This document shows positions 50,537 through 61,118 of a stretch of DNA of 64,000 bases, piece after piece. A model generated the notes under the pieces. It ran no database searches. It worked only from the letters and a program-made list of their open reading frames with translations, and was not told the DNA's origin. The translations under genes were made by a program, and so were the position numbers. Location: NCBI RefSeq assembly GCF_003573695.1, contig NC_039364.1, positions 234,911,656-234,975,655 on the forward strand, in the 5' to 3' direction. The number at the start of each line of letters is the position of its first letter. Position 1 is the stretch's first letter. This DNA comes from Papaver somniferum. Its lineage: Eukaryota > Streptophyta > Magnoliopsida > Ranunculales > Papaveraceae.

Positions 50537-51560
50537 TAGGTGAAAAACTACTTTTATTGGTTTTTTAACTCATGTTGGCAAAATGAATTCACATCGAAAA
50601 TTTTATCACAAATTTGTATTAATGTTGTAGTTAATGGACATGGTATTTTCAGTAGTACTAGCTAAGAAGAAATGATAATATTGTGATGACTAAAAAGGAA
50701 AATTGAAGAATAAAGACGACAATTGAATCGGTTTGGTACGATTAGATGGTTTTGAGGAATAAGTAAAGATCTGCTAATATTTTAAGGTTATGGGTTAACC
50801 GAAGTTTTAATACAGAGGATTCGATTAAAAAAACCATAGAAGTTCAGGATTACTCAATAAGATATTGGTAAAAGAAAATGATATAATCCTCTCTTGATCA
50901 GATTTTGAAAGATGATACACATCCAACGTCTGGAACCTGCGAGTTCATTTGTTTTGTCACGTGAACGCTCGCGTGATAGCAGGACCCATCCTGTTTGACC
51001 AAACAGGATTGGTAAGTGCGTTGGAATCAGAGAAATTGGGGAGTTCATGTGGTTTCGAACTAAAACAGGGAAGGATAAAATACACAGAGATATTCTCGGG
51101 ATTATTAGCTATCTATGAGAAGTTTTCGTGTGTTCTTAGCATGTTCCACATAAACTCAGCGTGATCGGAAGAATTCAACACCATCATACATGTGTGAATC
51201 AAAGGCGGAGCATGAAAAAGGAAATAATTCATGTAATATGTCCGCGGTAATAACGGGAATATATTTGCAGTAAACTCGAGAGATTTCAATGTTGTTGTGT
51301 ATAAAACGGGTTGTCGGAGGTCATATAGGAGTACAGAGAGTTTGGGGTTGATTGGGAGGCTGCAGGAAAGAAAAGAAAAAGTTGCGGAGAAACCCTTACT
51401 GCTGCCGCTGAAGAAGAAAACGAAGAACAAACTACTCACCAAAACTGTAGTTGATTTTACTGTACTTATGTATTATCGTTTCCTGTAACGGTGTATTGCA
51501 ACACTTATATACTTTGCAAATCCATTGTAATATTATTATTCTTCAATAAAACACCTTTTG
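50537..51560 (+). other. Transcription-unit-like stretch, no protein recognised
   Basis: A TATA-like GTATAAAACGGG lies near 51299 and a poly(A)-signal-like CAATAAAACACC near 51545, about 250 bp apart. The frame 51297-51488 between them is Lys/Leu-rich without a recognisable domain. A 9-bp inverted repeat (ATCCTGTTT/AAACAGGAT) with a 4-nt loop lies near 50988-51009. The arrangement could be an LTR remnant or a small non-coding transcript; I cannot choose. Confidence 0.3.
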
Positions 51561-52790
51561 AGCCATGAATTAATCTTTTGAGTGTGTTTTGACTTTTGAG
51601 CATGAGGGGCTAAACCCCATCATTGGGATGACGGAGGAAGCCGCCAATTCTTTATTTAAATTTTTTTATGACTTTTTTCATTAATATAAATTGAATTATG
51701 ATTTTAAATTAATTAGTTGTCATTTAGTTTGATGGGTTATGCTTAGCTTTAGTGTTTTGATAATCCATGCTTACCATTTACAATTAATGTTTTATAAAAT
51801 CTACCTTGGCAAATATTAAGAGTCAATTATTATTGTTTTTAGAACTACAATTGTCTAAGAATTAATATTGAACTATAGAATAAGAGTTTGGTGAAATACT
51901 GATTCCCAATAATCCCTCTATATTATTACTATCTTTTATTTTATTTATTAGATTAATTTTTATAATTTAAATCTAATATCAAATTCACAAGTCCAAGAAT
52001 CAAACCCTTCCTTACCACTGTAAAAAGTACATCACCCTCCTTTGCAATAGGAACATGGTTCTCATCACTTTCACACGATCTCCGCAACCTCCACTACTCA
52101 CAACCTCTATTTTCTACGAGATCAGGGTGTACGACTATGAATTACTATAAAATAGATTTTCAATCTATTGAATTGGACAATCAACACAAGTATCTAGATA
52201 ATACAGAGAAAAATCAACTTACATTTTACAAGAAAGCTCTACATTTATGATACAATTCATAAACAACCACACCTTATAGAGCATGTCTCTCTGATCTCAA
52301 CACCTTCTCTGCTTCCCTCCCTAAGATCAACCCTTCTCCTTCATTTTGTGACCGCAACAAGATTGGAACGACCATCTTGGTTTAGGCCCAAATTGTACAG
52401 ATTGATCTCTCGAATCTAAAGTACTTCCATGCGGTACATTTTTTTAGGATCTAGACTCGTTTCTCATCAACCTACCCACTTTTACTCTTTTCTCCAGAAT
52501 CATTTTTTACTCTACTACAATAAGGAAGTGAAGTATTATTGAAGAAGAAGAGCCAAATATGAAATTCAACTCATTCAAATCCATGAGTTCTTGATACCAT
52601 ATTGAAGAGAACGAGAATACGGAGTGAACGCCAAAAGGATGAGGTCATTCCGGGTTCAAACAAAGAAGTTAGGGGCAAAATAGCCGACACGAAGAAAAGT
52701 GATCTATAACATTAAAATTGGCACAGTTGGTACCATGCTGGAAGTTACACTATTTCAGACAGATTTTTTGTATGTTTTTATCCTCAAATC
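51561..52790. other. Intergenic, nothing recognised
   Basis: AT-rich sequence with no supported gene, RNA or paired repeat. The last 100 bp (GGCACAGTTGGTACC near 52721, GGCACGGTACAC near 52791) hints at diverged relatives of the minisatellite that follows. Confidence 0.45.
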
Positions 52791-52802
52791 GGCACGGTAC
52801 AC

Positions 52803-53072
52803 TTGGGAATCGACCATGACGACACAAACAATTTTTGGGACAGACTTTCTGAGCCATTTGGTCCCGACATAGTATTCAAACTAAAAAAAATTCCGACACA
52901 AGATATCTACATGGTATTCGTCCTAAAAGCAATGCCGGCACAAGTTATCGACGTGGTACTCAAACTAGAAACAATTTTAGAACAAGAAATCGGCGAGGTA
53001 GTCAAACTAAAACAATACCGGCACAAAAGCGACGGGGTATTCATCATGAACACAATGTCGGGAATGGATTGA
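52803..53072 (+). repeat. 42-bp minisatellite within an open frame
   Basis: Units at 52871-52912, 52913-52954, 52955-52996 and 52997-53036 share GGTA(T/C/G)TC at the start, then CAAACTA(A/G)AA and CGGCACAA-like segments. A partial fifth unit reaches about 53060. Three units are exactly 42 bp, so each adds 14 codons and an 89-codon frame stays open (repeat pattern V-F/L-x-LK, then a Q-x-I-x-x-V segment). The fourth unit is about 40 bp, yet the frame continues a little further. There is no signal peptide, recognisable domain or clear promoter; whether it is translated is unknown. Confidence 0.65.
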
Positions 53073-53479
53073 AACTGAAAGTGAAAAGTTTCAGTTTATG
53101 ATTTTAACCCAAACGAAGTTTTAAAACAACAACACTTTAAATAAGATTAGGTATCTTGTACCTTCTCATTGAACCCATTTCCTCTTCTTCTTACTCAACA
53201 ACAATTCAATTTAACCTATCTTTTAGAACTTGCTGGGGTTCGATTTTTATTTTGATTTCTCTAGACTTAACCTGCATGAAAAGTGGATATATATAGATAT
53301 GGATTTTAGGTTTTAGTTTTATGTTTTTTAAAGAGTAGTTTAGTAACTTTGCCTAGGAAAAAAAACCTTAGCAGAAAACTAAAGATGGGAATAGTAATTT
53401 ATATCCCCCAAATATTTTTAGTACCCCAATTGCGTGTTCTTTCCGAAAGCTTAGTAAGCTAAAATGTTTTTTTTTTCCT
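53073..53479. other. Intergenic, nothing recognised
   Basis: AT-rich, with a T-rich run near 53465-53478. No gene or paired repeat. Confidence 0.45.
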
Positions 53480-53632
53480 TAAAAGAACAATAAGTGTTCA
53501 TTCTATTGAGCATTCTCGAATACAAAAACCAACGACATAAGGCAATATTTTTTATAAAAGCAACAGTAAGTATTCATTCTATTGAGCATTCTCTAGTACA
53601 AAAACCAACAACATATATAAGGCAAGTAATTT
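53480..53632 (+). repeat. 76-bp tandem duplication
   Basis: TTCTATTGAGCATTCT occurs at 53501 and 53577, and the flanks (AAAAG(A/C)AACA, then ACAAAAACCAAC(G/A)ACATA and AAGGCAA) align over the whole 76-bp unit. A diverged third relative is at about 57121-57216 (AAAAGCAACAACAAG, CGAGCATTCTCAAGGCAAG). Confidence 0.7.
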
Positions 53633-54161
53633 TAGGGTCATCATCCCATGACTGAACAATCACATATTTTACCTGATTCACGATCAATCCCAGTTCAATT
53701 TGTATATATTTGTCCCTTAAATAAACTTAATTTAAAAGTCCAATTAATTAGATAAAAACTATTACAATGAGTTATATGTGAAGCTGAGATTATTTATTTA
53801 TTTATTTATATCTTGTAAATGATTGCACATGAATAAAATTTCTTCCTCGATCTGAAAAAGAAAAAAAATGATTTGTTCCTCAATTGAAGTGGATACCCTT
53901 GAAAGGAATGGTGATACTGGACTAAGCTCTGGTTAATCTGGTCGAAGTCAGTTTGGATCTAGAAGTAGTTTAAGGAAAAACCCTTGACTAAATAAAACTT
54001 TAATCAAAGTAGATTATGAATATATGGATAATTTGATTTTATTATATAAATTCATATTTACAGTTGGCACTTATGCTTATTGTTTGGAAAATTATACACA
54101 CAAAAAAAACTAATTAGAAAAACTATAATTAAGTTATATACATATCAAATTTTAATAGAAT
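53633..54161. other. Intergenic, nothing recognised
   Basis: AT-rich sequence with a short TTTA run near 53790. No gene seen. Confidence 0.45.
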
Positions 54162-54300
54162 GTTTGGATACCACAAGAAGAAGGACTTCTGCTTCTGAAC
54201 TTCTAGAAGTTACTTCTGAAAATTTTAAAAAATTAGTTTTGTAGATACCTAACTTATAAGTTGAAAGGAAAATAAGCAAGTTTGGCAAATTCACATGTCA
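54162..54300 (+). mobile_element. MITE end, TTTGGATAC family
   Basis: Begins TGTTTGGATACCACAAGAAG and continues with CTTCTGCTTCTGAACTTCTAG. The same motifs bound the element at 59937-60206 and a fragment at about 60701-60770. The opposite end of this copy is not clear. Confidence 0.4.
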
Positions 54301-56210
54301 GAAGCCAAAATGTCATTATTGTTGTTATGTTTATGAGTACATGCAACTGTTAATTTTAACATAACAACTATTTTTGATAATTTTTTTTGCAAGTAATTGT
54401 GAAAAAGATAAAGATATATACATACTAGACACTATGTTTGCGAAATCTTTAATTAATGAAGTTATAAAAACATATGAATTGTTACACATAAGTAGATAGT
54501 AATGCAGACGACATGACGGTGCGGATACCATCTTGATAAAAAATCCATTCGTGATGTCTTTTTAAATATTCACTTGCAGAGAAGTTGGCATAATTTGTAG
54601 CTTCAAAATGATCACCTGACTGCAACTTGGTGCGCGCGAGCGACGAAAAAAATAATTGGTTATCAATATTTTCTTCCGTCCGGTCACTATGACACCACCA
54701 TTAGGAAATATATGTGTACTACTATCTAATGATGGCGTAGACTTGGTACGATAACACCATGATCACGCATATATATATTATCTTTACAATAGTAGAAGTA
54801 AAACCTGCATCTATCTAAGATTTTCAGTCACAAGAGTATCACTATATAACGCCATATACTTCCCATGGACAACTGGTGACACGAAACGTTTTTGTACGTG
54901 GAAATTATTGTTAGTTAATAACAAGTTAATATTTCTGCGAAAAAGGAAGGTAAAAAAAACATGCAAAGTGAAAGTATACCATCTTCACTTTGTTGATCCC
55001 ACCATTCATTTAAGGTATCTATAATATATAAAACAGGATTTCATCCTAGTCTGGTGTTGTCTTTTATAAGTCTTTTATAATCTTGGTATTTTTGCTCGGC
55101 TTTGTGAATTTGTTTTTGATTTTGTTGAAGATACAGTTATACCTAAACTTCATACAATTATTCTTCCTAACATCGATCCAATTATTTACTCAAACATTTG
55201 GACATAACTTCCCATTTATTAGAGAATATAATCAAAGTACCAAATCAGTTCATGATAAATATTCACACAAATATTTATAAATGACAGCTTGTAAACAGTA
55301 CAACACCCAAGTGTTGCTGTTGTAAAAAGAACTGATCAACTATCCAAAAACAAACAAGAACTTATCTACGAAAAGTCTACACTTATACCAAACTCACGAT
55401 TACTTTGTGAATTGTGCTAGTGACATTGATGCTTATTGCAGCCAACTACCAATCCGCAAACTTTCAATCTAATAAAACCAAAATAGAAAGTTGGACCTAT
55501 ATTTATGGCATGCAACTTTCATTGGCTAGGATAAGTAGTTTTTGGTGACGAAAATTTTCATCAGAAAAAAGAGCGCTAACCTAAAATTTATGATTAACAT
55601 TAATGCACCGTTACAAATGCTTTAAGGAGAGTAAAACAAACAACATTATATAAATGACATAAATATGATTAGACACAAACGTGTAAGATACTTTAACAAA
55701 GCTAACATCCTCTTCACATTGAGAAGAATTTTACTTATCCAAATTTCAACATGCGTAGAAATCAATCACACCCAATATAATTTTCCTTGCATTTAATCTC
55801 ACTAGAAGAGTAGAGTATAAGGAGATCGAGTATATCAAAAAGAAAACATTTAACAAAATGTATAACATATGATTATGGTTTCCCACTTTCTTGTTGATTT
55901 AGACCCTTGGACAAATATTTATATACCACCCTGTCAAGAGAATAACCACTAAGTTAGTTTCTTATCTCACAAATTGTGTATTTTTTTAATGTTATTTATC
56001 CTCTCCCGTTGGGTAACGTGAAAACTCCACATGAACTAATCATTTGAAACTCTAATGCGTGATAACTGTAATATATCATTAATAGGTTGGATAACATATG
56101 GAATATGTTCCGCGTATTGTTATTCTTTTAGTATAATTCTTACATTTTATTTCCTCATCTTTGTTTTGATAGATTTATTTTGATAGATTATATCTTTCCT
56201 CAAAAAATTC
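54301..56210. other. Intergenic, nothing recognised
   Basis: About 1.9 kb of AT-rich sequence. Short frames on both strands (for example 54331-54531 minus and 55083-55280 plus) are hydrophobic by composition and lack recognisable domains. No tRNA- or rRNA-like sequence seen. Confidence 0.45.
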
Positions 56211-56309
56211 ATGGATCAATATTATAGGGTTTTCGTAAAACATATCCACCCAGACGTTACTGATGGAGACTTCGAGCGATATTTCGAACAGTATGGAGTT
56301 TTTTTTTGA
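56211..56309 (+). pseudogene. Orphan RRM fragment, start of an RNA-binding domain
   Basis: An ATG-initiated frame of 32 codons reads MDQYYRVFVKHIHPDV, then TDGDFERYFEQYG and VFF, stopping at TGA 56307-56309 after a T run. The pattern (V-F-V at RNP2, then D-V-T-x-x-D-F-x-x-Y-F-x-Q-Y-G for strand-loop-helix 1) is that of an RRM in plant glycine-rich or hnRNP-like RNA-binding proteins. The RNP1 half is missing; the sequence after the T run does not continue it in any frame I can see. This is most likely a gene fragment carried by a transposon or a dead pseudogene. A real first exon is possible but there is no donor at its end. Confidence 0.55.
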
Positions 56310-57120
56310 AACCGTGGTTCGTTCTCTTACTCTCTTTGTGGTATGTTTACGCTCAAAGTAAGAGAAATAAGCTTATAGATCGGTTTTTTCTAAAACCGTA
56401 AATGACAATAATTAATTAGTTCGATACGCTACGGAATCAAATGGATATATAATAAACTTGGAAATGTTTTAGCTTCCTTAAGACTAAGATAAATTTGGAT
56501 GACTGTTAACAATATTTTATCATTTAGACCATCAAATATATAATTCAAGTATCTGTGGGTGGGACTTAAATGGGGAAAAAAAGGTAAACCCCAAATAAAT
56601 ATCTTTTGAACACAAGATAAGTCTAATTTACGGTTGACGTAATCTCAATTTGTGAAAAATATAAAAATATCCATGGGTTTCCGAAATTTTAGAAAGCTAA
56701 TCTCCGTAAACCATATAAAGAATAATAGAATACTAACCATATATTACATTCCTTCGGCAGTATAATCAATTTCAATGATCAAGTTTTTCGTACTAAAGTC
56801 AAGATTTTTTTTTATACTTCGTTTTTTTTTTAAATGGATACATAAAGAGGTTGATAATAATCATATAAAGTAAATCAAATATTGTTGCATCAATCACTAA
56901 ACTTTGATGGAAGGACGAAGGCCGAAATTTTATTGAGGGGGTCGATATTTTTTTCTTTCCAAAATTCAAAATGGAAACTCTTTTCTTGCCAAAGTATTTA
57001 GTATCTAAAACTAACTACGTTTAATCGAAAAATAGGAGTATCATTTAGCAAGGATTTCCAACTTAAATTAAAAACTTACGAAAAATATCTAGCACAACAA
57101 AAATTATGTACCTAATAATA
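56310..57120. other. Intergenic, nothing recognised
   Basis: AT-rich with several T or A runs. No gene or clear repeat pair. Confidence 0.45.
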
Positions 57121-57216
57121 AATGCTTTTTTCATAAAAGCAACAACAAGTTTTCATTCATTTCTCTTTGTTATAAGATGCTTAATCAAAGAATACTCAAT
57201 CGAGCATTCTCAAGGC
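57121..57216 (+). repeat. Dispersed relative of the 76-bp repeat
   Basis: Shares AAAAGCAACAACAAG, a CATTC segment, GAGCATTCT and AAGGCAAG, in that order, with the tandem pair at 53480-53632, but is longer and more diverged. Confidence 0.45.
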
Positions 57217-59936
57217 AAGTATGAAATCTTGGATCTCATGTTTAAAGTTTATTTTATATATCTTCTTTCATAATTTTCAATGGGTTTTAGTAAGCTCATA
57301 AGTAGCTAAACTATTTACTGGTTAAATATATATGTAACCTGAAGTCATGAACATATTTTTTGATTAAGTATTTATGTATTTATTTTATTACCAATTTCTT
57401 GTTTATTTGTCATGTTTTTACCTTTTTTAGATAATACATGATTATTGTATATAAGGATTCATGATTAGTTGTTTACTGATTTAAATCGCGAATCAAATGA
57501 GTTTGATTGATTTTGTTATCTCAAGCTGGTTGTCAGTGTTGGTTTCACAAAACTATAACTTGATTCCTAGTATATTATTGTCAAGTCTCAGATTAAGATT
57601 ATAGTATAATAGTTGAGTATCATAAATCACTGAATACCCTCGAAGATTGAAGACTAAATAAAAAATAAAGGCATCTACGAGGACTTCATCAACAAAGGCA
57701 TGTGGACTTCATCAAGAAAAGCATATCGATATTGATCTCATCGGAACTTTTGTTTAATTCTACCTTTCAAGTCTCAAATATGTCAAGTATAAGTGAAACC
57801 AGTAGTATCGAACAAACCAGTGGTATTCAAGAAACCAGAAACAATGGTGTTCAACAACATAGTCATATTTCGGTTACTAATTACTATGGTGTTTTTCTTG
57901 CAAAGAATGTTGCGGTCTTTCGGTTCTCAATGCAGCTTACAAAGACCAGTACAATCCCATTTATGGCTCTGTTCATCAGAATCATAATGAATTTAAGCTT
58001 CTTTTACATCCTGCGTTCATGGATGTAGGTTTGGTTATGGGTGTATATATGTATTTCCATCCAGTTAGCTTTACGACCATGGAATCTTATATTGAAGGCA
58101 AACTACATTGTCTTGTTTGATAATCCAAAAAAGAAGTATTATTATTCCGCATTTGATGTGTTCTGTGTAATGGTTTATGGAGGTTTGATGCTGAAATGAA
58201 AATCTCCTCAAAGTTTGTCTTTGTTTTTCATTGTTTGGGTGTGTTCTTTCACTTTTACCATCGATAATTAGCTTGAAAAAGCTTATTTGTGTTTATGGTA
58301 TATCCGATAAGTTTGATCTTATTTTTGTGTTAAATAATTTTGTGAGGTTCGTTATTATTATTGTGCCAGTGAGAAACCATGCTCTTCCTCTTGTCAGAAT
58401 CTATGTTGTCGGTGGTTCTAGCTATGTGTTGATCATGTGTTTCGCCTACAAGTTTATCGGAGCAAATGTTCTCTCTAAAGAACATGTGTTATATGATGAG
58501 TTGAGGTTGAAAACTCACTAAGTTCAATGAGAAAACAACATAGTTGGAGGTGACTAGAAGCCAACTATAAGAGAAAACAACATATTGGGATGTGTTTAGC
58601 CAGCAAGAAGTGAAGAATAAGTTGCTTGAGGAAAAGAAATCGAGTTTCAAAATCTGAGTGAAAAGTTGGAGGAAGTAGGGAAGCGTTTGGGTTGGAGCGT
58701 TAGTTTGGAGTTTCTCGATCCACGAAATTAACCAGGAGGTTTTCACAATGTGAAACAAAAAGCAATAGGAGAAAACTAATAATATTGTCTTTTGGTGGTC
58801 GATCTTTATCATTATCCATTATTTTTCTTTAACAAAATTGAATTGGATTTTTTCTTCTCATTTTCTCTAAACTATTAAGAGAGGGACAAGAATTAAATAG
58901 TGGACTAATTTTATTTATTTGTTTTAGATTATTGTTCTTTTCTCTTATTTTTGAAAGCATACTTTTGAGATGATCAATTATTCAAAAAAAGAAAAAAAGA
59001 AAAGACAAACACGTTTGTGAAAATTTATGATTAAAATGCTTATTCTATAATCATAATCAGATATAATAAAATTTACCAAACAAGGCTTTAAAATAGGTCT
59101 TTATGTTGTTTTTATTTATTTTAGATTTCTTGTCTTTCATCTTTTTGTGTTAAGACGTGGATATGATTGGTCGACAATCTTCTGCCGATTCTTTTGTGCT
59201 TTCATCCATTGTTTGATAGCCTCTTTGTTTTTTTTTGTTTTTTTTTTTTTTGTCTCGAGATGCAACTTTTCTCTTTAATTAATGGGATCATATGTAGTTA
59301 GCATCCGCTGATCTTTAATTATATTTGTTTGTTGGTTTTATGAATACCACATCAGCGCCATGAAAGACAAACCTATAAACAGAACGGCCCTAAAAGAAAA
59401 ACTTATCACATGATCTGAGATTGAAAATACTTTTAGTTTGAGATTGGAAATGGGGTTAAGGGTCCCATCATCCCGCTATATTAATAATTTTCGATTAAAA
59501 AATCTCAACAACAAAAAAATTAAAAACTGAAAAAAATCTTGCCAATATGAGTTAATTCCGAATTATAACGAAGAAATTATGAGTAACTTATTAAAGCAGC
59601 ACTTATTAGTGTTGCTTAGGCATCTCGTGAACAGGAAACAATCCACGAACTTTCAGGACTAAACCAAAAACGTGACTAGATGCCTTTTCTAGTCAAGTTT
59701 TTGATGTTTGCTCTTCTAAGCAAGATGACTATTTTTCCGCACACAATTGATTGTTATCTACTATAGTGAGATGAGATTTTATATCTCCTTCTAAAATTTA
59801 ATTGTGATTTTAAACTTTTAATCATCTCATGCTCGCGAAGTTATTACTTAGTTAACCAATACAAAGAGTAGAAAAAAAAGGTATTTCAGTAAAGTTGTAT
59901 ATTTACGGTGGATTAATTTATATCACGTATTTGAAA
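57217..59936. other. Intergenic with unrecognised open frames
   Basis: Frames at 57702-58028 (108 codons), 58231-58521 (96 codons) and 58489-58812 minus (107 codons) are open, but I recognise no domain in any of them. An overlapping frame at about 57931-58120 reads LNAAYKDQYNPIYGS and may be a remnant of something coding. Base composition does not set them apart from the surroundings. GAGAAAACAACATA is repeated at 58529 and 58571. Poly-T runs lie near 59228-59252. I would not annotate a gene here without transcript support. Confidence 0.35.
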
Positions 59937-60206
59937 TTTGGATACGTTAAGAAGTTGCTTCGACTTCTAAAGCCAAAACGTCAGAAATTATTTAAGTATA
60001 TAATTTCAGAATCTTTCGATTCATTTGGCTCTCACGCTCAGTTATTTACAAAGGTTCCAATTTTTTTTATGTAATGATCATATCCTCTCTTATCTGTTCA
60101 TATTCCAATTTCAGAATAAATTCTAAAAGCAAAAAATTTAAATTTTTGTAAAGCAAGTTATATTTACTTGTGACTTCCAATTGACTTCTGCTTCTAGTAT
60201 CCAAAA
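59937..60206. mobile_element. MITE, TTTGGATAC family
   Basis: The left end TTTGGATACGTTAAGAAG pairs with the right end, which read on the other strand is TTTGGATACTAGAAGCAG. Its 270 bp hold no coding sequence. CTTCTGCTTCTAG at the right recurs in the relative at 54162. The target duplication is unclear. Confidence 0.6.
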
Positions 60207-60226
60207 ACTCTCTTACCACTTTTTTT

Positions 60227-60880
60227 TACTGTAGTTGTATCGTGAGGACGCTGACTATTTTTAGCATCAAATTTATTTCCTGAAATACCTGTTAATATAA
60301 CTTTAAGATGAGAGTGAAATCATTAATTTATGAGTTTTGTTATCTTGTCTACAAGATAAGAGCCAATTATTGACATGAGAAAGCGTAAGAAACAATAAAA
60401 TATATATGAGAGAATGGTTATTTGCATTAGAGAATGCAAATATTCATGGGTTTTTGAAATTCTCTAACTACTGATGCATTCGTCAACGTAAATAACCATT
60501 ATCTCTCATATACTTTATTGTTTCTTACATTTTCCCATGCCAATGACTGACTCTTATTTTGTGCATCCATGTACAAAATAACAACAAAACCTTTTATTTA
60601 GTTAAATTAGAAATGAAAAAAAGAATTATTTTATGATATCATGTGTGAATTAGCTGCGAAGTCGCCCTTCAACTTTTATAACAAAAAAAATCGAAAATTA
60701 GTTTGGATGTATAGTTTCAGATTGACTTTTGCTTATGACTGCGGATTGACTTTTGCTTCTAATAACCAAGTGCTGGTAAAAACAGCCAGCGTCCTCCTCA
60801 GAATACAAGGGTGAAAATATCTAAGTAAACCGTCTTGGTAAAACAGTCGGCCTCCTCCTCACACTACAACTACAGTAAAA
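60227..60880. repeat. Inverted-repeat-bounded block enclosing a foldback MITE
   Basis: TTTTTACTGTAGTTGTAT/CGTGAGGA at about 60224-60250 is inverted at about 60855-60882 (TCCTCACACTACAACTACAGTAAAAA). A second inverted relative, AGCGTCCTCCTCAGAATACA, starts near 60788. The block contains the foldback element at 60333-60593 and a TTTGGAT-family fragment at about 60701-60770, so it is a nest of small elements. Confidence 0.55.
60333..60593. mobile_element. Foldback MITE with arms of about 100 bp
   Basis: The left arm (60333 to about 60440) and right arm (about 60478-60593) are reverse complements over most of their length. GTAAGAAACAATAAA and GAGA(A)TGGTTATTT on the left pair with TTTATTGTTTCTTAC and AAATAACCATTATCTC on the right. 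GTTTTGTTATCTTGT at the outer left pairs with ACAAAATAACAACAAAAC at the outer right. The loop is about 40 nt. A transcript would form a long imperfect hairpin, a plausible small-RNA source. No coding sequence. Confidence 0.75.
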
Positions 60881-60960
60881 ATACTTGTTGGGGTGAAAAT
60901 ATCTCAGTCTCAGCAAAAGTTTTGGGTGTAAATATTTCAGTAAAAAGACTCACTTTGGCT
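60594..60960. other. MITE fragments upstream of the right-hand gene
   Basis: Contains the TTTGGAT-family fragment (GTTTGGATGTATAG at 60701, TTTTGCTTCTAATAACC near 60751) and two related stretches with CAG(C/T)C(A/G)G and CCTCCTC motifs followed by GGTGAAAATATCT (about 60780-60920). No gene. Confidence 0.45.
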
Positions 60961-61014
60961 TGTTTTCGAAAGAAAAATAAAATACAAAAAAAGAAAAGAA
61001 AATAAAATACAAAA

Positions 61015-61118
61015 AGAATTCGTTCTCTTCCTCTCTTTTTCTCTAACTGACCTCCAGATCCAATCGCTTGATCTCATCCGCTTCGATTTCTCTCCTCCAA
61101 ACTCCTCCTACGCAGCAG
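61015..61118 (+). other. Probable 5' untranslated exon of a gene leaving on the right
   Basis: A pyrimidine-rich stretch (TTCGTTCTCTTCCTCTC through CTCCTCCAAACTCCTCC) ends CGCAGCAG directly before GTAAGTCATATC, a strong plant donor at 61119. A CT-rich leader with a donor and no ATG in a long frame is typical of plant housekeeping genes with a leader intron. The transcription start is not fixed, and the product lies outside the window. Confidence 0.55.

Noticed and set aside
51113..51442. Minus-strand 109-codon frame opposite the Lys-rich frame
   Set aside because: It is antisense to a purine-rich stretch, which by itself gives a Phe/Leu/Ser-rich frame. No domain.
57702..58028. 108-codon plus-strand frame as a gene
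   Set aside because: Ser/Thr-rich start then hydrophobic tail, no recognised family, and another frame looks equally protein-like downstream. Left as unrecognised.
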